A stretch of DNA of 64,000 nucleotides, taken from the NCBI GenBank assembly GCA_039720395.1, contig CM077832.1:32498853-32562852 (forward strand), in the 5' to 3' direction. Source of the stretch: Liquidambar formosana (lineage: Eukaryota > Streptophyta > Magnoliopsida > Saxifragales > Altingiaceae). Below are positions 1 through 13,082 of this stretch, piece after piece; within the stretch, counting starts at the first letter, position 1, and the number at the start of each line of letters is the position of its first letter. The notes under the pieces are model-generated. The model had not been told where the DNA came from and searched no databases. It saw only the letters and a program-made list of their open reading frames with translations. The position numbers and the translations under genes are program-made.

Positions 1-745
1 GGTTTACATGACCCTATTACCATGGAACAATTATTTCCTGGATGCTCCTATTGATCTGTTGCCATGGGTGATGGTTCTCTTTATTCTATGTTTAAATAAA
101 TAAAAATAAAAAACTACGATTTTAGATAAAATGAAAATGAGAGATCAAGCTCTAGTTATTGTATCGGGGAATTGGGAAAAATAACCCACTTTGGATATGT
201 AAATTTGTAGCAAGAATTTTTCAGTTATATCTCAGATTTAGCAAAGGAGCAGCTCTCAAATTAGCATAACAGAACTGGAAGAAATTGCCACCCTTTAGCT
301 GGGTGGTGCATGTAATGTTCATAGAGAGTTGTAGGAGATCCTTCATGACAGAAAGTCATCTTGATTGCTTGATACAAGTTTTTCACGTACAGTTGGTAAA
401 ATTAATTTAATTGATCGTCACAGGATATCGTTTTAGCCATCTAATACAATAGTGGATCATTTAGTCAAGACAATGTGTTGAATCATTTTGAGGGTGCTGT
501 AAATGGTACTTAGTGAATCTAAACTTAGACATGCCTGCCTGTGCTTCAAAGTTCAACCTCAACTGTAAGGCACAGGTTTTTAGGGAAGATCTCTGGTCTG
601 CTTACATGATTTTTGTGTTGGTTACTTGGTTGTATTTAATTAATAAAATTCATTTCCCCCTTTTCTTGTTTCAGTTTATCACTTGACTTCATTAGTTAAT
701 ATTAACCATTTAACCTTCACCTTCAAATTCTAAATCTTTTGGCAG
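1..745 (+). other. Probable first intron of the LIP1-like gene
   Basis: I see no convincing coding exon here. The stretch is AT-rich and ends in a pyrimidine-rich tract and an AG at 744-745, directly before the first recognisable exon. That exon starts one base inside a glycine codon of the GTP-binding P-loop, so an upstream exon must supply the N terminus and the first base of that codon. The upstream exon appears to lie outside the window. Confidence 0.6.
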
Positions 746-3700
746 GTGTGGGGAAAACTTCTCTTGTTCATCTGATTGCCAAGGGTTCTTCCATTATTCG
801 CCCTCCTCAAACAATCGGGTGTTCAGTTGATGTGAAGGTAAGAATCAATATTCCGTTGTTTTTGTAAGGCATGTCAGAGTTATTGCTGGAGTTCACATCT
901 TCACCATGTATTTTCGTGTTTCTTTTACTCAGCACATTACTTATGGAAATTCTGGTAGCTCTTCAAGTAGCATTAAAGGTGACAGTGAGAGAGATTTTTT
1001 GTTGAACTTTGGGATGTGTCAGGACATGAACGGTACAAAGATTGCCGGTCTATTTTCTATTCGCAAATTAATGGTTAGTACCTTTCCTCCTTGCTCTATG
1101 AACAGCCTTTTCTCTTAATAAATAACTGTGTATCAGTGTATGTCAAATTCAAGGAATAGGAATGGTCGATAATAGTTACAGAAAATTTTGAATTCTTTAC
1201 GGCTTTAATCTACTTGTATTCTCCCTGTGTACAGGAAATTTTACTCCTTTTGTTAATAATACTTACTTTACTTCATAAATAAATAAATAAATAAATACAT
1301 AATAATAATAATAATAGTTACAGAAATTTGCAAAAGATAGATTGCATAAACGTCTTTTGTTTGGGAATCCATAACCTTTCTTTTGCTGATTAGTGACTTG
1401 CTAACCTTTTCGTGCCATATTTTTGAAGCTCCATAATTCAGTTGTTGATTCACAAGTCCCCCAAGATAAGGCCTGATTCTAATATTCTATGGCCCACTGC
1501 TTCTATCTTGTGTTGATTCAATATTGGATGTTTCCCTATACAGAAAGTGTGCTATTTTAGAAAACTAGGGTGTATACTGATCAGGGTTTCAGAACCATCT
1601 AAATGGGATGATGCATCATCAAAAAGGTTAAAAATACATTCATTTTCCCAGAAAGTTATTGCCACTGTTGGGAGAGAATTATTTAGCTATATTATGGTTC
1701 CTTGGAGGGTTCCATTGAGTGCTGGGTTTTGACCCCCTTGCATGTTTGCCATTCCTATAGCACAGGCACAAGAATGTTGTCTTCCAATGTCTGCTTCCTG
1801 ATTTTATATTTGTTTTCGTATAGGCTGTGTCTAGTGCTGCAGAAGATTAAATCAGAATAATGGTTCCAGAGAGCTTTTCATAGTTTATTTTGAGCATGAT
1901 AAAATCGGTGCTTCATTGAAAATAAATCTTAAACTTTCCAAAATGAATAATGTGAAAACCTTTTTGCAGAAGCCCTTTCGCAGAATATAAGTCGGCTATA
2001 TACCTCATTCATCTCATATTTTGCATTATGTTATTAATAACAGCATAGCATGATTACTGTCATAATGGTACACACCCCATTCAATTAATGGAGCCTTTGT
2101 ACCTTTTGCAATCTGGGGCATCGATGCTATGTGTGTTTGATCAATATTAAGAGTATTTTTTTTTTTTTCCACTTTCTGGTTTAAATTTCATGTGCAGGTG
2201 TTATTTTTGTTCATGATCTCTCCCAGAGAAGGACAAAAACAAGCTTACAGAAGTGGGCAGTAGAGATTGCTGCAACTGGGACATTCACAGCCCCTCTGAG
2301 ATCTGGGGGTCCTGGTGGCCTTCCTGTCCCGTACATTGTTATTGGTAACAAAGCTGATATTGCTGCAAAGGAGGGCACAAGAGGAAGCAGTGGCAATCTT
2401 GTTGATGCAGCTCGCCAGTGGGTTGAGAAGCAGGGTTTGCTTCCATCCAGTGAGGAAATTCCGCTGACTGAAAGTTTTCCTGGCAGTGGAGGCCTTATAG
2501 CAGTAAGAATTTCATCTTTAAATATGAAATTGCATTAACTTTGGTTAGTATTATCTTCCTGAATGATTATATTTTATATTGTTATTGCCATTGTGGAATT
2601 CCATGGTTTTCCCCCCTTTTTGGGTGGAAAATGAATCAGTAACTTGTAATTTTCAAATTGTTTGTAAATACTCCCTCCATTCCTATTTTATTCGCTGCTT
2701 TTCTTTTTGGGATGTTTCAAAAAAATTGACGCATTCAAAAAGTCAATGATTCTTTTCATTTGTTTTCCTAAAATACCCTTTCTCATGGGTATTTTATCTT
2801 TTTCCAATGTTTTGTACACTTGAGGGCAAAGTTGGAATGTTAAAATATCTATTTTGATTTGAAAGCATTTAATAGTCTTTCCTAAAAAAAATGTGTTTTT
2901 TCAAAGGGGACAGTCAATGTGGAATGGAGGGAGTACTTTTTATGCCATGTAAAAGAGCCTTCTTTTTTTTTTTTTTAAACCCCCTAACACGTGTTTACTT
3001 AAGAATTTTAAATATTTTGATTCGCGTCATTTCTAGTTTACTTTGGTGCTTATGGCGGTCTTTCTGTATTACTTGACCAACTTGTATGTTCAATTGTAAT
3101 GTGAAAGAAAGAAATGTTACATTTTTATGGGTTGTTTAGACACGCACTTTGGTTCATTCGTATATAGTTTGTTGGCATGCTTTTCTTTGTTTATCTGATA
3201 TTACAATTTACAAGTTGAAGAGTGGGAAATGCTGATCAAGCTTTGATAAAGATGTGGTATGTTCAGATTTCTTGAGAACCATGTAGCAATGATTCTCCTT
3301 GCACCCTTGCTTCTTGTTGTATTTGAAACTTTGGACACCGAGAAAATTTTATATTCCTATATTCGGCATGCTTTTCTTGAGCTGATCTTAATCGATAAAG
3401 TATTGGATGAGTCAACCGGGTTGAGAACTTATCTTCTTGTGATAGACTTCGGATCTTTCAGGAGCTGCCGAGCAGTGCTAGCCCATCCTGAAGATCTGAA
3501 AACATCACCTTGAATGGATTTTTGGTACTTATCCAATTGGTAAAATGCTATCTTGGCTTTTCAAGGACTTGTGGAGAATACTTCTCGGTTGTTAGAAACC
3601 AGTGGCCTATTTTCTCTTCCATTGTTCTTTTGCCATATTTTAGAGTCATTTGAAGTTTCTGCACTGCTATAAGAAATGTCACAATAGTACCTTGTAAGAG

Positions 3701-6179
3701 ATTTTTATGACATACTTTTACATTGCATAAAGTTGACCTATTATTCGGATATTTTGTGAAACAACAATTTCATTATGCTTTGGCATTCATTTGCAATGAG
3801 TCCTTTCTTTTGGGAGCTTTTGAGATGAATGTATTTTGTTTGTGTATAAGAGAGGTTTTAGGATTCCATGAAATCATGTTGTTTTACTATCATTTGTATT
3901 AGTGGCTTCATGTTTTCTTATGGTGTTATGACTCAAAGGAAGGATTTGTGTTCAAATTTTATGGTGGGGAAAAAATTGTTTCTATTTCTATGAGATGCCC
4001 ACTTGCACCTACTCTTGTTGCACTCACAAGCAATTAATTAGGAATTATTATGTTAAAAAACTGGGCAAGCATTTAGAAGCAGCTAAAATTTTGAGACGAA
4101 GTGAACTGGCTTGTGATCGAATCAATTAAGATACTATGCCTTCATTCACAAGTTGTCAGTGCTAGGTCGAGGATATATTAAAATTTCTAAAATGTATTGG
4201 ATGCAATGTATATCTTAAAATTTGCTTGATAGATGTTTGAGTTAATAGTTGTTAGTCAAGTTAATATTGTTGTTTCTTTTAGTTGGAAACCTGTATATGA
4301 GTTTATATCTCTTGGACTTTTACAGGCTGCAAAAGAAGCAAGATTTGACAAGGAATCTGTGATGAAGTTTTTTCGTATGGTCTGTATTCTTGTAATTCAT
4401 CTGGTGTAAGCTTTTTTTTTCTTTTTTCTTTTTTTTTTTTTCTGGGGTAAGCAATATTGTCTTACTCTTGTGGGACCTCCTTTTTCAGTTGATAAGGAGA
4501 AGATATTTTTCAGATGACTTACCTACACCAAATCCATGGTCTATATCACCAGTTCAGAGACCTGGCGCTGGCCAGCATCCAGGCGAAAATTTGATTGATG
4601 AGGATCAATTTTACAGGGATACAAGGTATGTTCTACAGACCAGCTACATTTATTTTATTTTATTTTTACTTCAAAATTTTTCTGCTGCCCCAGCAATTTT
4701 CTTTTATTATTATTGGTTAATGCCACTGTTAATAGTTATGCTGCCTCAGAAAAGAGGGGTGAAATTTTTCCCAGTTAATAGCTTATGGATATTATTTTTT
4801 TCTATGCTTCATTTGGTTGCCAAGATGGTAGAAAACAACAGAAACATTGAGATCTTTCAGCTACCTGGGGTTGGAATGGGGCTTTTGATTCTTGACATAA
4901 GGTTTCATGTAAATGTGTTTTTTGGAATGATATGAAATATACAGAGATTCATCAAGAAAAGCTGCAGATAGTTTGTTTTGTTCTCCTCAGATGTTTTTGG
5001 GCAGCCTGATATGGACAGTCTCATTAAAGATTTAGTAGTTATGGATGGCTGTCAAATATAATGATATGATTATATCATTTCCAGAAAAGGTATGCCAAAA
5101 TTCAAAGTATTAGGGTCTATAATCTGCATGTCTGGCAGAAACTGATTCCCGAGGCAAGGTATGGGTTCCCACCCCCATATGCTTTCACCAACAGGATGGG
5201 TTTTTGTGATTGGAGACAAGAGGGGGAGAAGAAAGCTGTATGGACCCGTTTGGTTGCTCCAACTATGGGCATTTACTCATTTTAAAATGGCGTTTTCTGG
5301 GACTCATGAGATTAGAATATAGCAATGGAGAGTAGAAGGGTTTAGAGAACAAATGGGTTCAGATGGAACAATTCAAGCATATATGGAAATCTGCAGATCA
5401 GAAGAAGTGGAGTGGAGGTCGTTTTACAAAAGTCATAGAAAAGAAGATTTCTGGCCACCAACTCCATTGGTGAAGAACGCTTTTGATGACAAAGGGAAAT
5501 TTAAAAATAATCTGGAAAGATGGTTAAGATGCTTTACTCATGGCTGTGTATGGCATTAAGATTTGCTTTGAAAAAGTTGTGGGAGGTATGTAGCAATGGA
5601 ATATCGGCCAAGTAGGCTAGCGGTGGTGGGGAACAGAAAGGTGGTTCATTCAAGTGTTGGAATATGGAGAGAAGAGTGGAGCTTGAGAGAAGGGAGGAAG
5701 GGGGTGTGATAGAGAGGTGAATCAAATCGTTGTTATATGTTATCCCAGTTCAAGAATCTGAGAGTTAGGAACATGTGTTCTGTGCCTTTGTGTGATATTG
5801 AGGTTCTATCAAATTATACCGACTTTGCATGTGCTTTCATTCTTCATCTTCAACTCGCATTATATAATAATAGTTGTTATCATTAGTAATATTGTTATCA
5901 TTCTTCATCATTATCATCTTTTTCCTCTATCTTCCTGTGTTGCTCTGTTTCCAACCATGCTTCTCACCAATTTCTATGGATTACAGTCTAAGTGGCGACC
6001 CTTACAAGTACAACATGCTCCCTCCCCTTCCTGCTCAACGTAATCTCACGCCACCTCCAACGCTCTATCCTCAGCAGCCAGTGTCAGTTTCTGAGAACTA
6101 CAGCCTCCCAAGATTTGCTCTGTATGGCTCGCCTGAAATCAGCAATGCCAGATCAAAGCGCACAGATATTAATGTCTAA
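746..6179 (+). CDS. LIP1: LIP1-type Ras-like small GTPase, 5' partial, with one frameshift
   Basis: Six exons fit: 746-837, 933-1073, 2198-2502, 4326-4379, 4489-4625 and 5987-6179 (stop TAA), all with GT-AG introns. Exon 1 gives the P-loop GVGKTSLVHL and the TIGCSVDVK switch region. Exon 2 gives HITYGNSGSSSSSIKGDSER and, after a frame change, ELWDVSGHERYKDCR. Exon 3 gives GVIFVHDLSQRRTKTSLQKW and the guanine-specificity motif GNKAD. Exons 4-5 carry KFFRMLIRRRYFSDDLPTP, and the C terminus ends SARSKRTDINV or similar. Arabidopsis LIP1 (Light Insensitive Period 1, At5g64813) is an atypical plant Ras-like GTPase affecting clock light input and microtubules; that role is family knowledge. Exon 2 is 141 nt but needs 142: the T6 run at 995-1000 should be T7. 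The gene is therefore either a sequencing-indel victim or a recent pseudogene. The N-terminal exon is missing from the window. Confidence 0.9.
2671..2933. mobile_element. Stowaway-like MITE in a LIP1 intron
   Basis: The ends are perfect 13-bp inverted repeats, CTCCCTCCATTCC at 2671 and its complement ending at 2933. Both sides are flanked by TA (2669-2670 and 2934-2935), the Tc1/mariner target duplication. The element is 263 bp, AT-rich and without coding capacity. The CTCCCTCC terminus is the usual Stowaway signature. It lies in the intron between 2503 and 4325 and does not touch a splice site. Confidence 0.85.
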
Positions 6180-6860
6180 TACTCGTGAATATTTTCACTA
6201 CGAGGAATGCATCTTTTGAGGTCTTGTGTATTTGCTGTTCAATTCTTCTCTCTTGTTCTATTTGATTGTAAACTGGTCCATTGATTCTTTCATCTCTGCA
6301 AGCTGTTGCGCTCTCTCTCTCTCTCTCACTCTAATTTTCAGTTAAACAGTTTGGTTATATGTATAATTGATTGGATTTTCTACTTGATACGAAAGGCTAT
6401 TCTTTTCATCAAACTCTCTTCTTTTTCCCTTTCTTGGAAAATGTGATAGTACAAGGGCATTTGCGTTGTCGGTTGGGAACAATAATTGGGTAATAGCTAG
6501 AGACAAAATTGCAATAAATACCGAAATCTGGTTTGGATCGCCTATGTGCACGTCATGCAGTGATCTGAGCCATCCGTGATAATTATGTGTTGGAACAACG
6601 ACTCGAATCTTGCGTGACATCGCGTGTGAACTACTTTAACAGGTAATACAAATAGTAAAGGCAGAACTATTTAGATAAAGGTTTGTTAGGTTTTTTGTCC
6701 CTCCTCTCAGGTTGTGAAGGTTTGTTTCCCAGGTTGTGTTCCTTTGCTGCCCTTTGAGTGCTTGTTTTGCACTTCATGTATACCTTTTTATCTTTTTTGG
6801 AATATACTCACTCACTTATCCCCAAGAAAAAAGAAGAAGAAAAAAAAAAGAAAAAAAGAA

Positions 6861-8167
6861 GGGTAAATTACAGAAAACCCCCCTGATGTATGGGGGGTGT
6901 TTCACATAACCCCCCTCATGTTCAAAACGTTGCAATGTCCCCCCTAACATTTTAAATTTATTTCACTTTACCCCACCGTTAGGCACTGGTTTTAGAAGAT
7001 GACGGAAAAGACTCACGTGTACATCATGACATAGTTAGTCTTATGTTTTGCCATAATTACCCTTCTAGTTGTTTAAGAAAAAAATAATAATAAAAATAAC
7101 GAAAAATGGAGCATCACTGTTCTTATCCAAATATAGGGTCACTGGTGTGATCTTCATCAGAAGCACCTTATCCGCCGCTGCTACCACTATAGCTATTACA
7201 ACCACCGAATTGTATGGTGATGGTTGGTTAATGAGGGTTCGGGCGTTGCCGTTGTCGAGAAATCCTTAAACTCAGACCAGATCGACTGAGCCATGGCGAA
7301 CCTAAACGAAGGAGGAGGCAGCAGATTGACGGATTAGAAGAAGAAGAAGAAGATTTGAAGAGGGGTTGCCTCAAAACAGCAGATCTGGTTTGAGAGGTGG
7401 GCTGCCTCAACAGGAGGCCAAAAAAAAATAATAATAAATAAAATGGAGAGATGAAGAAGATCTAAACAGGGGCTGTCGCAACAAGGAGCCAAAAAGAAGA
7501 AAATGAAGAGATGAAGAAGAAGAAGATTTAACGAGGAGTTGTCTCAAGACGGCATATTTGGATCTGGTTCTGATCTTTACTTCCAATAGTCATTTCCCCC
7601 TTTTCAATAGTCATTTTTTTTGTTTTTTTTTTTACTTTCAATGATGAAGAATGAAATTGCCGGATTTTTTTTTTATCTTTTATTTTTGGGCTTTCTCCAA
7701 TCTTTTTGGAGTTGGGATGATGAAGAATGAAATGACCGGCAAAAATGGAGTTGGAAAAAATTGGAGTTGGCCGGAGAAAAGGGTTCGCCGGAATGGTGGG
7801 TGGTGTGCACGTGAGGGTGGGGGCTATCTCCATTCGTTTTTGGAGTTAGGATGATGAAGAATGGAATGACCTGAGATTTATTTATTTATTTATTTAGGGG
7901 TTTTGTCCAATCTTTCTGGAGTTAGGATGATGAAGCATGAAATGGCCGGGAAAAATGGAGTTGGCCGGAGAAACGGGTCCGCCAGAGTGGTTGGTGGTGT
8001 GCACGTGAGAGGGAGGGTGAGGGATAAAGTAGACTTTTCATCTTTCTGTTAACACGTTCATACTATTGAACGTTTAATGTGGCATGGGGGCACATTGCAA
8101 CATTTGAACATTAAGGGGGTTATGTGAAACATCCCCATACATCAGGGAGGTTTTCTACCATTTACCC
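6861..8167. mobile_element. Non-autonomous Mutator-like element, 1.3 kb
   Basis: The two ends are inverted copies of about 75 bp starting GGGTAAATTACAGAAAACCC on the left and GGGTAAATGGTAGAAAACC on the right complement. Both contain TGTTTCACATAACCCCC. Exact 9-bp direct repeats AAAAAAGAA flank it (6852-6860 and 8168-8176), the MULE duplication length; the A-rich flank lowers the weight of this match. Inside are imperfect direct repeats: a unit near 7709-7820 recurs near 7918-8020 (GGAGTTRGGATGATGAAG to GGTGTGCACGTGAG), and an AGATGAAGAAG-rich unit recurs between 7330 and 7560. No transposase is present. It lies about 0.7 kb downstream of the LIP1 stop. Confidence 0.85.
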
Positions 8168-9182
8168 AAAAAAGAAAACTATTTATTTATCACAGCATAA
8201 TTATAAACCTAGTATGGGTCTTGATCTCGGAAATAGCCAGAATAGTAAAAAAAGAATGATTAAAAAATGAAGTATAAAAAGGAATCCATTCTTGCTTAAT
8301 TTTTTGTAGCCATTTTCCTTATCTTTCCTTCCATCTAAGATCCAAATGAAGCCTAATTGTAGAGTGATTCAATGCTTGTTTTGCTATAGAATCCGTATAA
8401 AAGAACTTGAATAATACTATAATCATGTTCCTTAGAAAAAAATTTGTCATGCCAAAAAACCTACTTCCCTTCATCCCTTGGTATAATTTGTGTAAAATAG
8501 ACCTAATCTAGTTTCCATATCCACTCGGGGCATATCTCTTCAAAAACTGGCAATCGACGAGTTTGCCTTGGACCATAGAGGACATCATTTATGTATGTTT
8601 GACGATTTCCATCGCTCTTTTCATCTTCTTCTTGTTGGTTGGCCTTGCTAATACGCCATCCATGGCTGGTGACCAAGTTATACTGCTGCTCTTTTCTGGC
8701 TCACCTTTCATATTTGTTGTCGTTTGCCGTGACACGTAAACTAGGCTGCTCTTCGTTGTGGTGGTGTGGTGGTGGTGATGCTACTGCTGCTCTTGGTTTG
8801 GTCGCTCCTTGTCGTCTTGGCCGCCACCGTGGGTTGAGTGTCCATCTTGTTGGTTATGAAAACTGTTCAGTGAAAATGTCACCTTAATTTTGCCATCTCA
8901 AGCACCATAGACAATAAGCCATATCCATAGGTATTATGGTAACAACTTCAACAGGATTAAAAGAATATCAATGTCAAAATTGCTTGTAGCATAAAGATTT
9001 TGAAAATATTAGGGGCCTTAGCATGTTTTGGGGCAGGCACAATGATGTAGACATGACGTGGATTGGCGGAGTAGTAGGGTGAGGGTTAAGAATTCATTCT
9101 TATTATTGACTAAAAGAATAAATTAATAAAAATTAATAAATTCAACCATTGTCTAACATTCATGTGTCATGCCATGCATTGC

Positions 9183-9585
9183 TAAGTGAATGGGTTACTA
9201 GTTATTTTTTTGCTACTTTAACTAGCAAAATGACAATTTTTAAAATAAAAAAAAAATAGCTAGCTAGCTAGCTATCTAAGTGAATACTCTAAGGGTATTA
9301 GTTATTTTTGAGCTATTTCAAATTTTTATTAATAATCTTTCATTTTTTAATCATTCAGTAGAGAAATAAAAGGGAATGATGCATATAGAGAGGACAAGTA
9401 TCACTTTTTTAACTAAAAATAGTTTAGGTAGCGAACATTCGCTAGCTAAATGTAACTAACCGAATAACGATAACTAAAATAGTTAGCCATATAGCTAACC
9501 TATTGGAAAGAAAAAAAAGTGATTTGGTTAGTTAAAATAACTAAGGGGATTAGATAGCTAACCCATTAGAGATGCTCTTAATAGG
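9183..9585. mobile_element. Possible degraded MITE
   Basis: The left part reads GAATGGGTTACTAGTTATT and the right part, complemented, reads CTCTAATGGGTTAGCTATC. Both arms are rich in TTAGTTATTTT and AGCTAGC words, so the region looks like an inverted-repeat element of hAT or PIF type. I could not fix the termini or a target duplication. A nested tetranucleotide-like AGCT tract lies at 9259-9275. Confidence 0.3.
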
Positions 9586-10907
9586 TGTTGCGAGTACATT
9601 AGAAAAATATGGACTTGCCAATGATCAATTGACCTAATGGCACCTGTTTTCCTTTGAAAGAGTTCCTTATTTCAAATCCTCATATATTTAGTCATATATT
9701 AAATTGATGTTTTATTGGTCTTAGGGCACTTCTTTCCTTAATGAAGGGGGAGTTCCATATGTATATATTCATATTTTAATTAAATTTCGAAGATGCATAG
9801 TTGCTTTTCCCCCCCCTGAATTTGCCCTAGTTGTAATCGAGGTGCCGAGCCCCAATAAGCCCAACTAGCTGTTAGGGCAGGTTTCACTTGCAGTAATAGT
9901 CCCCGATAAAGACACGTCAATCTGAACGACCCACCATTAGTAGCCACTTATTCATTAAAATATAGTGTATATATATATATATAAATATATTATAATATCT
10001 ATATATTAATGGTTTGAATTATTCACACGGAATCGCGCACGTGGCATAATGTTCTAAGTATCATGCATGACATCGGATCACTACACAACGTACATGGCCT
10101 ATGCTACACGTAGTGCGTGACGGCTTCCTTCACCTTTGAAGGTGATTAAAACCCATAATATACTTTGAATAGTCCCAAAAAAATTTGGGCAAAAAAAACT
10201 AAAATTACGTAAAAAGATGTTAAATCCCTTGGATCAAAAAGTGTACATACATGTTTATGAGTGCATGAGGGGCCAAAAGAAACAGGAAGAAGGAAAAAAA
10301 AAAAAAAAACCTCCAAGAAGAATGTTTGACGTGTGTACCTGGCAGAGGCTTTAGAGGAGAAGCGACGAAGAGTTGTATGAAAGAATGGACAAAGCTAGGG
10401 AGTTGGTGTGTGTATATATAGAGGTAGAGCGTTAAGTACTCCTAATTAAGTAAGACTTCTGGGAGTAATTAGTTCCGAAGGCGGATCCTCTGTGCCTTTA
10501 AGTGCCCTCTTCAGCCTTCTTTTGATTGGTCCATGTCATATACTTTGTTTTTGAAAAGGAAAGGGAGTAAAAGGAACGAACTGTGCTTCCAGTTTTCCTT
10601 ATATTAAGTATAATAATATAGGAGTAATTTTTTTTTATTTATGAAACTAAAAATAAGTAAAAACCAAACAGAGTTATCATATGGAGTAAGTTTTAGCAAA
10701 AGGAATAATAATTATAAAATAAAAAAAAAGTTATCAAATAAGTAAACCCTCAAATCCCTAATCTCTTGTCTCCAAATCAAATGTTCTAGCTTTAACCAAT
10801 GAGAGTTAGATTGGCGGCAAAGGGGTTGTCGGTTCTAAGATTTTGCCGGCGACAATCGAGCCATAAATTTAACAGAGGTGAGTTGTAAATTCAAACATTT
10901 TATGTTT

Positions 10908-11055
10908 AAAACTAATCAATCTCTCTTGGTCAGCCATCAGTAAGGACTATTAACTTGGAAATTAAATAATATCATGCGACGGTGGTCCCGCATGAGGAAC
11001 GAGATTAGTTGGGATCTGACAGTTCGAACACCTCATTGCTTGGCAAAAAAAATAT
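10908..11055 (+). repeat. SINE-like relic, A-tailed
   Basis: The sequence ends AGTTCGAACACCTCATTGC followed by TTGGC and an A-rich tail at about 11045-11052. AGTTCGAACACC resembles a pol III B box. A diverged copy lies on the opposite strand at about 31150-31322, also abutting a poly-A/T tract. Two dispersed copies with the same tail polarity suggest a retroposed family. No target duplication was found. Confidence 0.4.
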
Positions 11056-11719
11056 ATATATTATATATCAAACGTTCTAGCTTTTAGAATGTGTGCCCGT
11101 CATCCATTTTAATGCAGATTCAAATCAAAATTATGTAGCTCTAAACCCATCACGAATCTTACTTAAATTTAGCTATTAAATCTTGGGCATGGCCCTAATG
11201 TATTTCTCTATGTTCAAAACTTGCCCCAACAGAATGTGGGCAGGCATTCAGGCAAGTCACTTTACTTTCCTCTTTTTTTTTCTTTTTCCTTTTTCCAGAC
11301 GATCAACGCCAGAGAGGGATGAGGCGGGGCAATTGTCTCACCTCAAAATTTTTTTTTTCTTCTTGTACTTTGCCATCCCTTAATGTTTTCAACTCCTATT
11401 ATTATTTTTGATTTCCCACTCCTTTCATTTTTTACTTTTTCCTCCATATAAAACCCTCAATCCCCAACCCCCAATCTCTAATTCCCTCTCTCTCTTGATT
11501 TTTTTTTTTTTTTTTTCTATTTTATCACTAGATTACAAATTTTGCATTTTTTACCTCAAAATAAAAATATGATAAATTTTTTGAAGTAAAACTTCTTTAA
11601 TTTTTGAATTAAGATAGAGTACTACAACAAATCAAAATTAATTCGCTCCCGCCTAAAGTCAATTCCTATCTTCGCCTTTGCCTATGCACGCCGTTGCCCA
11701 TGCATACCCTTGCAAAGTT

Positions 11720-12107
11720 GAAATCAAGACTTTCCAAAGCCCACCTCCTAATTGAGTGGGACATATCAGGTCCACAATACCACTTTAATTTTTATTATTT
11801 TTTATGACAAACTATAGAAGAATCAACAAATTCATACATGTATCTTTTTAAAGTCGAAACCAAAACTTCTGCAAACCTGACGCCTTTATTAGGATGATAC
11901 ATGTTAGTAGATCCGAAATCAAGACTTTCCAAAGCCCACCTCCTAATTGAGTGGGACATATCAGGTCCACAATACCACTTTAATTTTTATTATTTTTATG
12001 ACAAACTATAGAAGAATCAACAAATTCATACATGTATCTTTTTAAAGTCGAAACCAAAACTTCTGCAAACCTGACGCCTTTATTAGGATGATACATGTTT
12101 AGATCCG
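11720..12107. repeat. Two-copy tandem direct repeat, 195-bp unit
   Basis: A unit beginning GAAATCAAGACTTTCC occurs at 11720 and again at 11915. It runs through GGATGATACATG and AGATCCG almost without change. The copies differ mainly by a one-base change in an A/T run and a small change near the junction, so the duplication is young. No coding potential is visible. Confidence 0.9.
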
Positions 12108-12260
12108 AGGTCCATGGACAAGTACCATGTCATTCAGAATATTAAATTTACGAAGATGATTTAGAATGTAAATACTAAAAATGCTATTGGCTCCTGATAT
12201 AAATTTCTTTTAAAAAAAAAATTTAAAAAAAAAAATACAATACTCTCGTGAACTCATTAT

Positions 12261-12356
12261 TTAAAACCCAGCGTGCTATGTCGGCTCACATCGATCGAAA
12301 ATCCTCAATTTGCCGCTTTTTCTGCACCTTTGATGCTCGACGAGTTGTGCTCACAG
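12261..12356 (+). promoter_or_regulatory. Possible promoter and 5'UTR exon of the At5g64816-like gene
   Basis: A TATA-like TATTTAAA lies at 12261-12268. About 90 bp further on, TCACAG|GTCATAC gives a possible splice donor after 12356. A leader exon here, spliced to the acceptor AG just before the start codon at 14389 (CTGCTGCAG, ending near 14383), would fit plant gene structure. This is inference from spacing and splice words only. Confidence 0.35.
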
Positions 12357-12932
12357 GTCATACTTTTCTTCTATGCTTCTTTCTTAATGGTTCTCTCCAT
12401 CGTTCTTGAAAGTTGAAACCACTCATTTCTACGATTTCCATATGCATACATGTATGTGTGTAGTATATCTGTATATGTATGATGCATAAGTTCTTGGTTT
12501 ATTTGAAACATTAAACCCTAACTCTTCACAGCATTGGATGCTATGATATGTCATTTGACCTCAAGGTTCCTGATTTTTATTTCTAGGGTTCGCTTGATCT
12601 TTGCAGTCTTAACTCCCAACAGACGGAAATACCCTTTTTTTTTTCTTTTTAATAGTAATAATTTATAAATGTCGGTTTCTCTGTGATTGTGGTGGACAGA
12701 CAAACTTCTAGGGTTTATGGAATTTTGATGTACACATTAATCATGGATTTGCTGATGTTTTGACTTGGATGGGTACCACGGTAAAGTGTGGTATCCATTG
12801 CCCTGCTTCCATATTTGTAGGTGGATGCTTGTGTATATGGGGTTCGTTACCTTTGTCAATAGGCTTTTATGGGTGCCCCATCAAAAATAGGCTTTATGCG
12901 TATTTGTTCTATATTACATAGGATGATGGTAG

Positions 12933-13082
12933 GTGAGCACATCCTGATATAACTTATATCAGCTCCGCATTTGGGGATTATACCTAATGCATTTGTGGGT
13001 TACGAGGGTATATTGAGCCAATGCACAGGGATACAACTCTTAATGCTGATGTTGATATAAGTTGTATCAGAATGTGCTCACT
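12933..13082. mobile_element. Hairpin MITE, about 150 bp
   Basis: The ends are near-perfect inverted repeats. GTGAGCACATCCTGATATAA on the left pairs with TTGATATAAGTTGTATCAG and ATGTGCTCAC on the right. The middle is also partly palindromic around TTGGGGATTATACCTAATGC. A related hairpin lies at 19335-19470 (ATAAGTTATATCAG arms and ATTAATGCATAAGG). The target duplication is unclear. Confidence 0.6.

Larger units (their letters stand above)
8177..12250. other. Intergenic DNA with transposon remnants
   Basis: I see no credible gene. Short open frames near 8639 and 11183 lack any recognisable domain and are interrupted by simple sequence. The stretch holds AT microsatellite at 9967-9992, a possible MITE near 9183-9585, a SINE-like relic at 10908-11055 and a duplicated 195-bp unit at 11720-12107, listed separately. 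Confidence 0.5.

Noticed and set aside
1268..1320. Repeats at regular spacing that could suggest an array
   Set aside because: These are simple AAAT/AAT microsatellite units; there are no CRISPR-like spacers, and none are expected in a plant nuclear genome.
3259..3513. 84-codon frame in a LIP1 intron
   Set aside because: It has no recognisable domain and lies between well-supported LIP1 exons.
4468..4935. 155-codon plus-strand frame
   Set aside because: Only its first part is LIP1 exon 5; the remainder is read-through into the intron after the GTATG donor at 4626.
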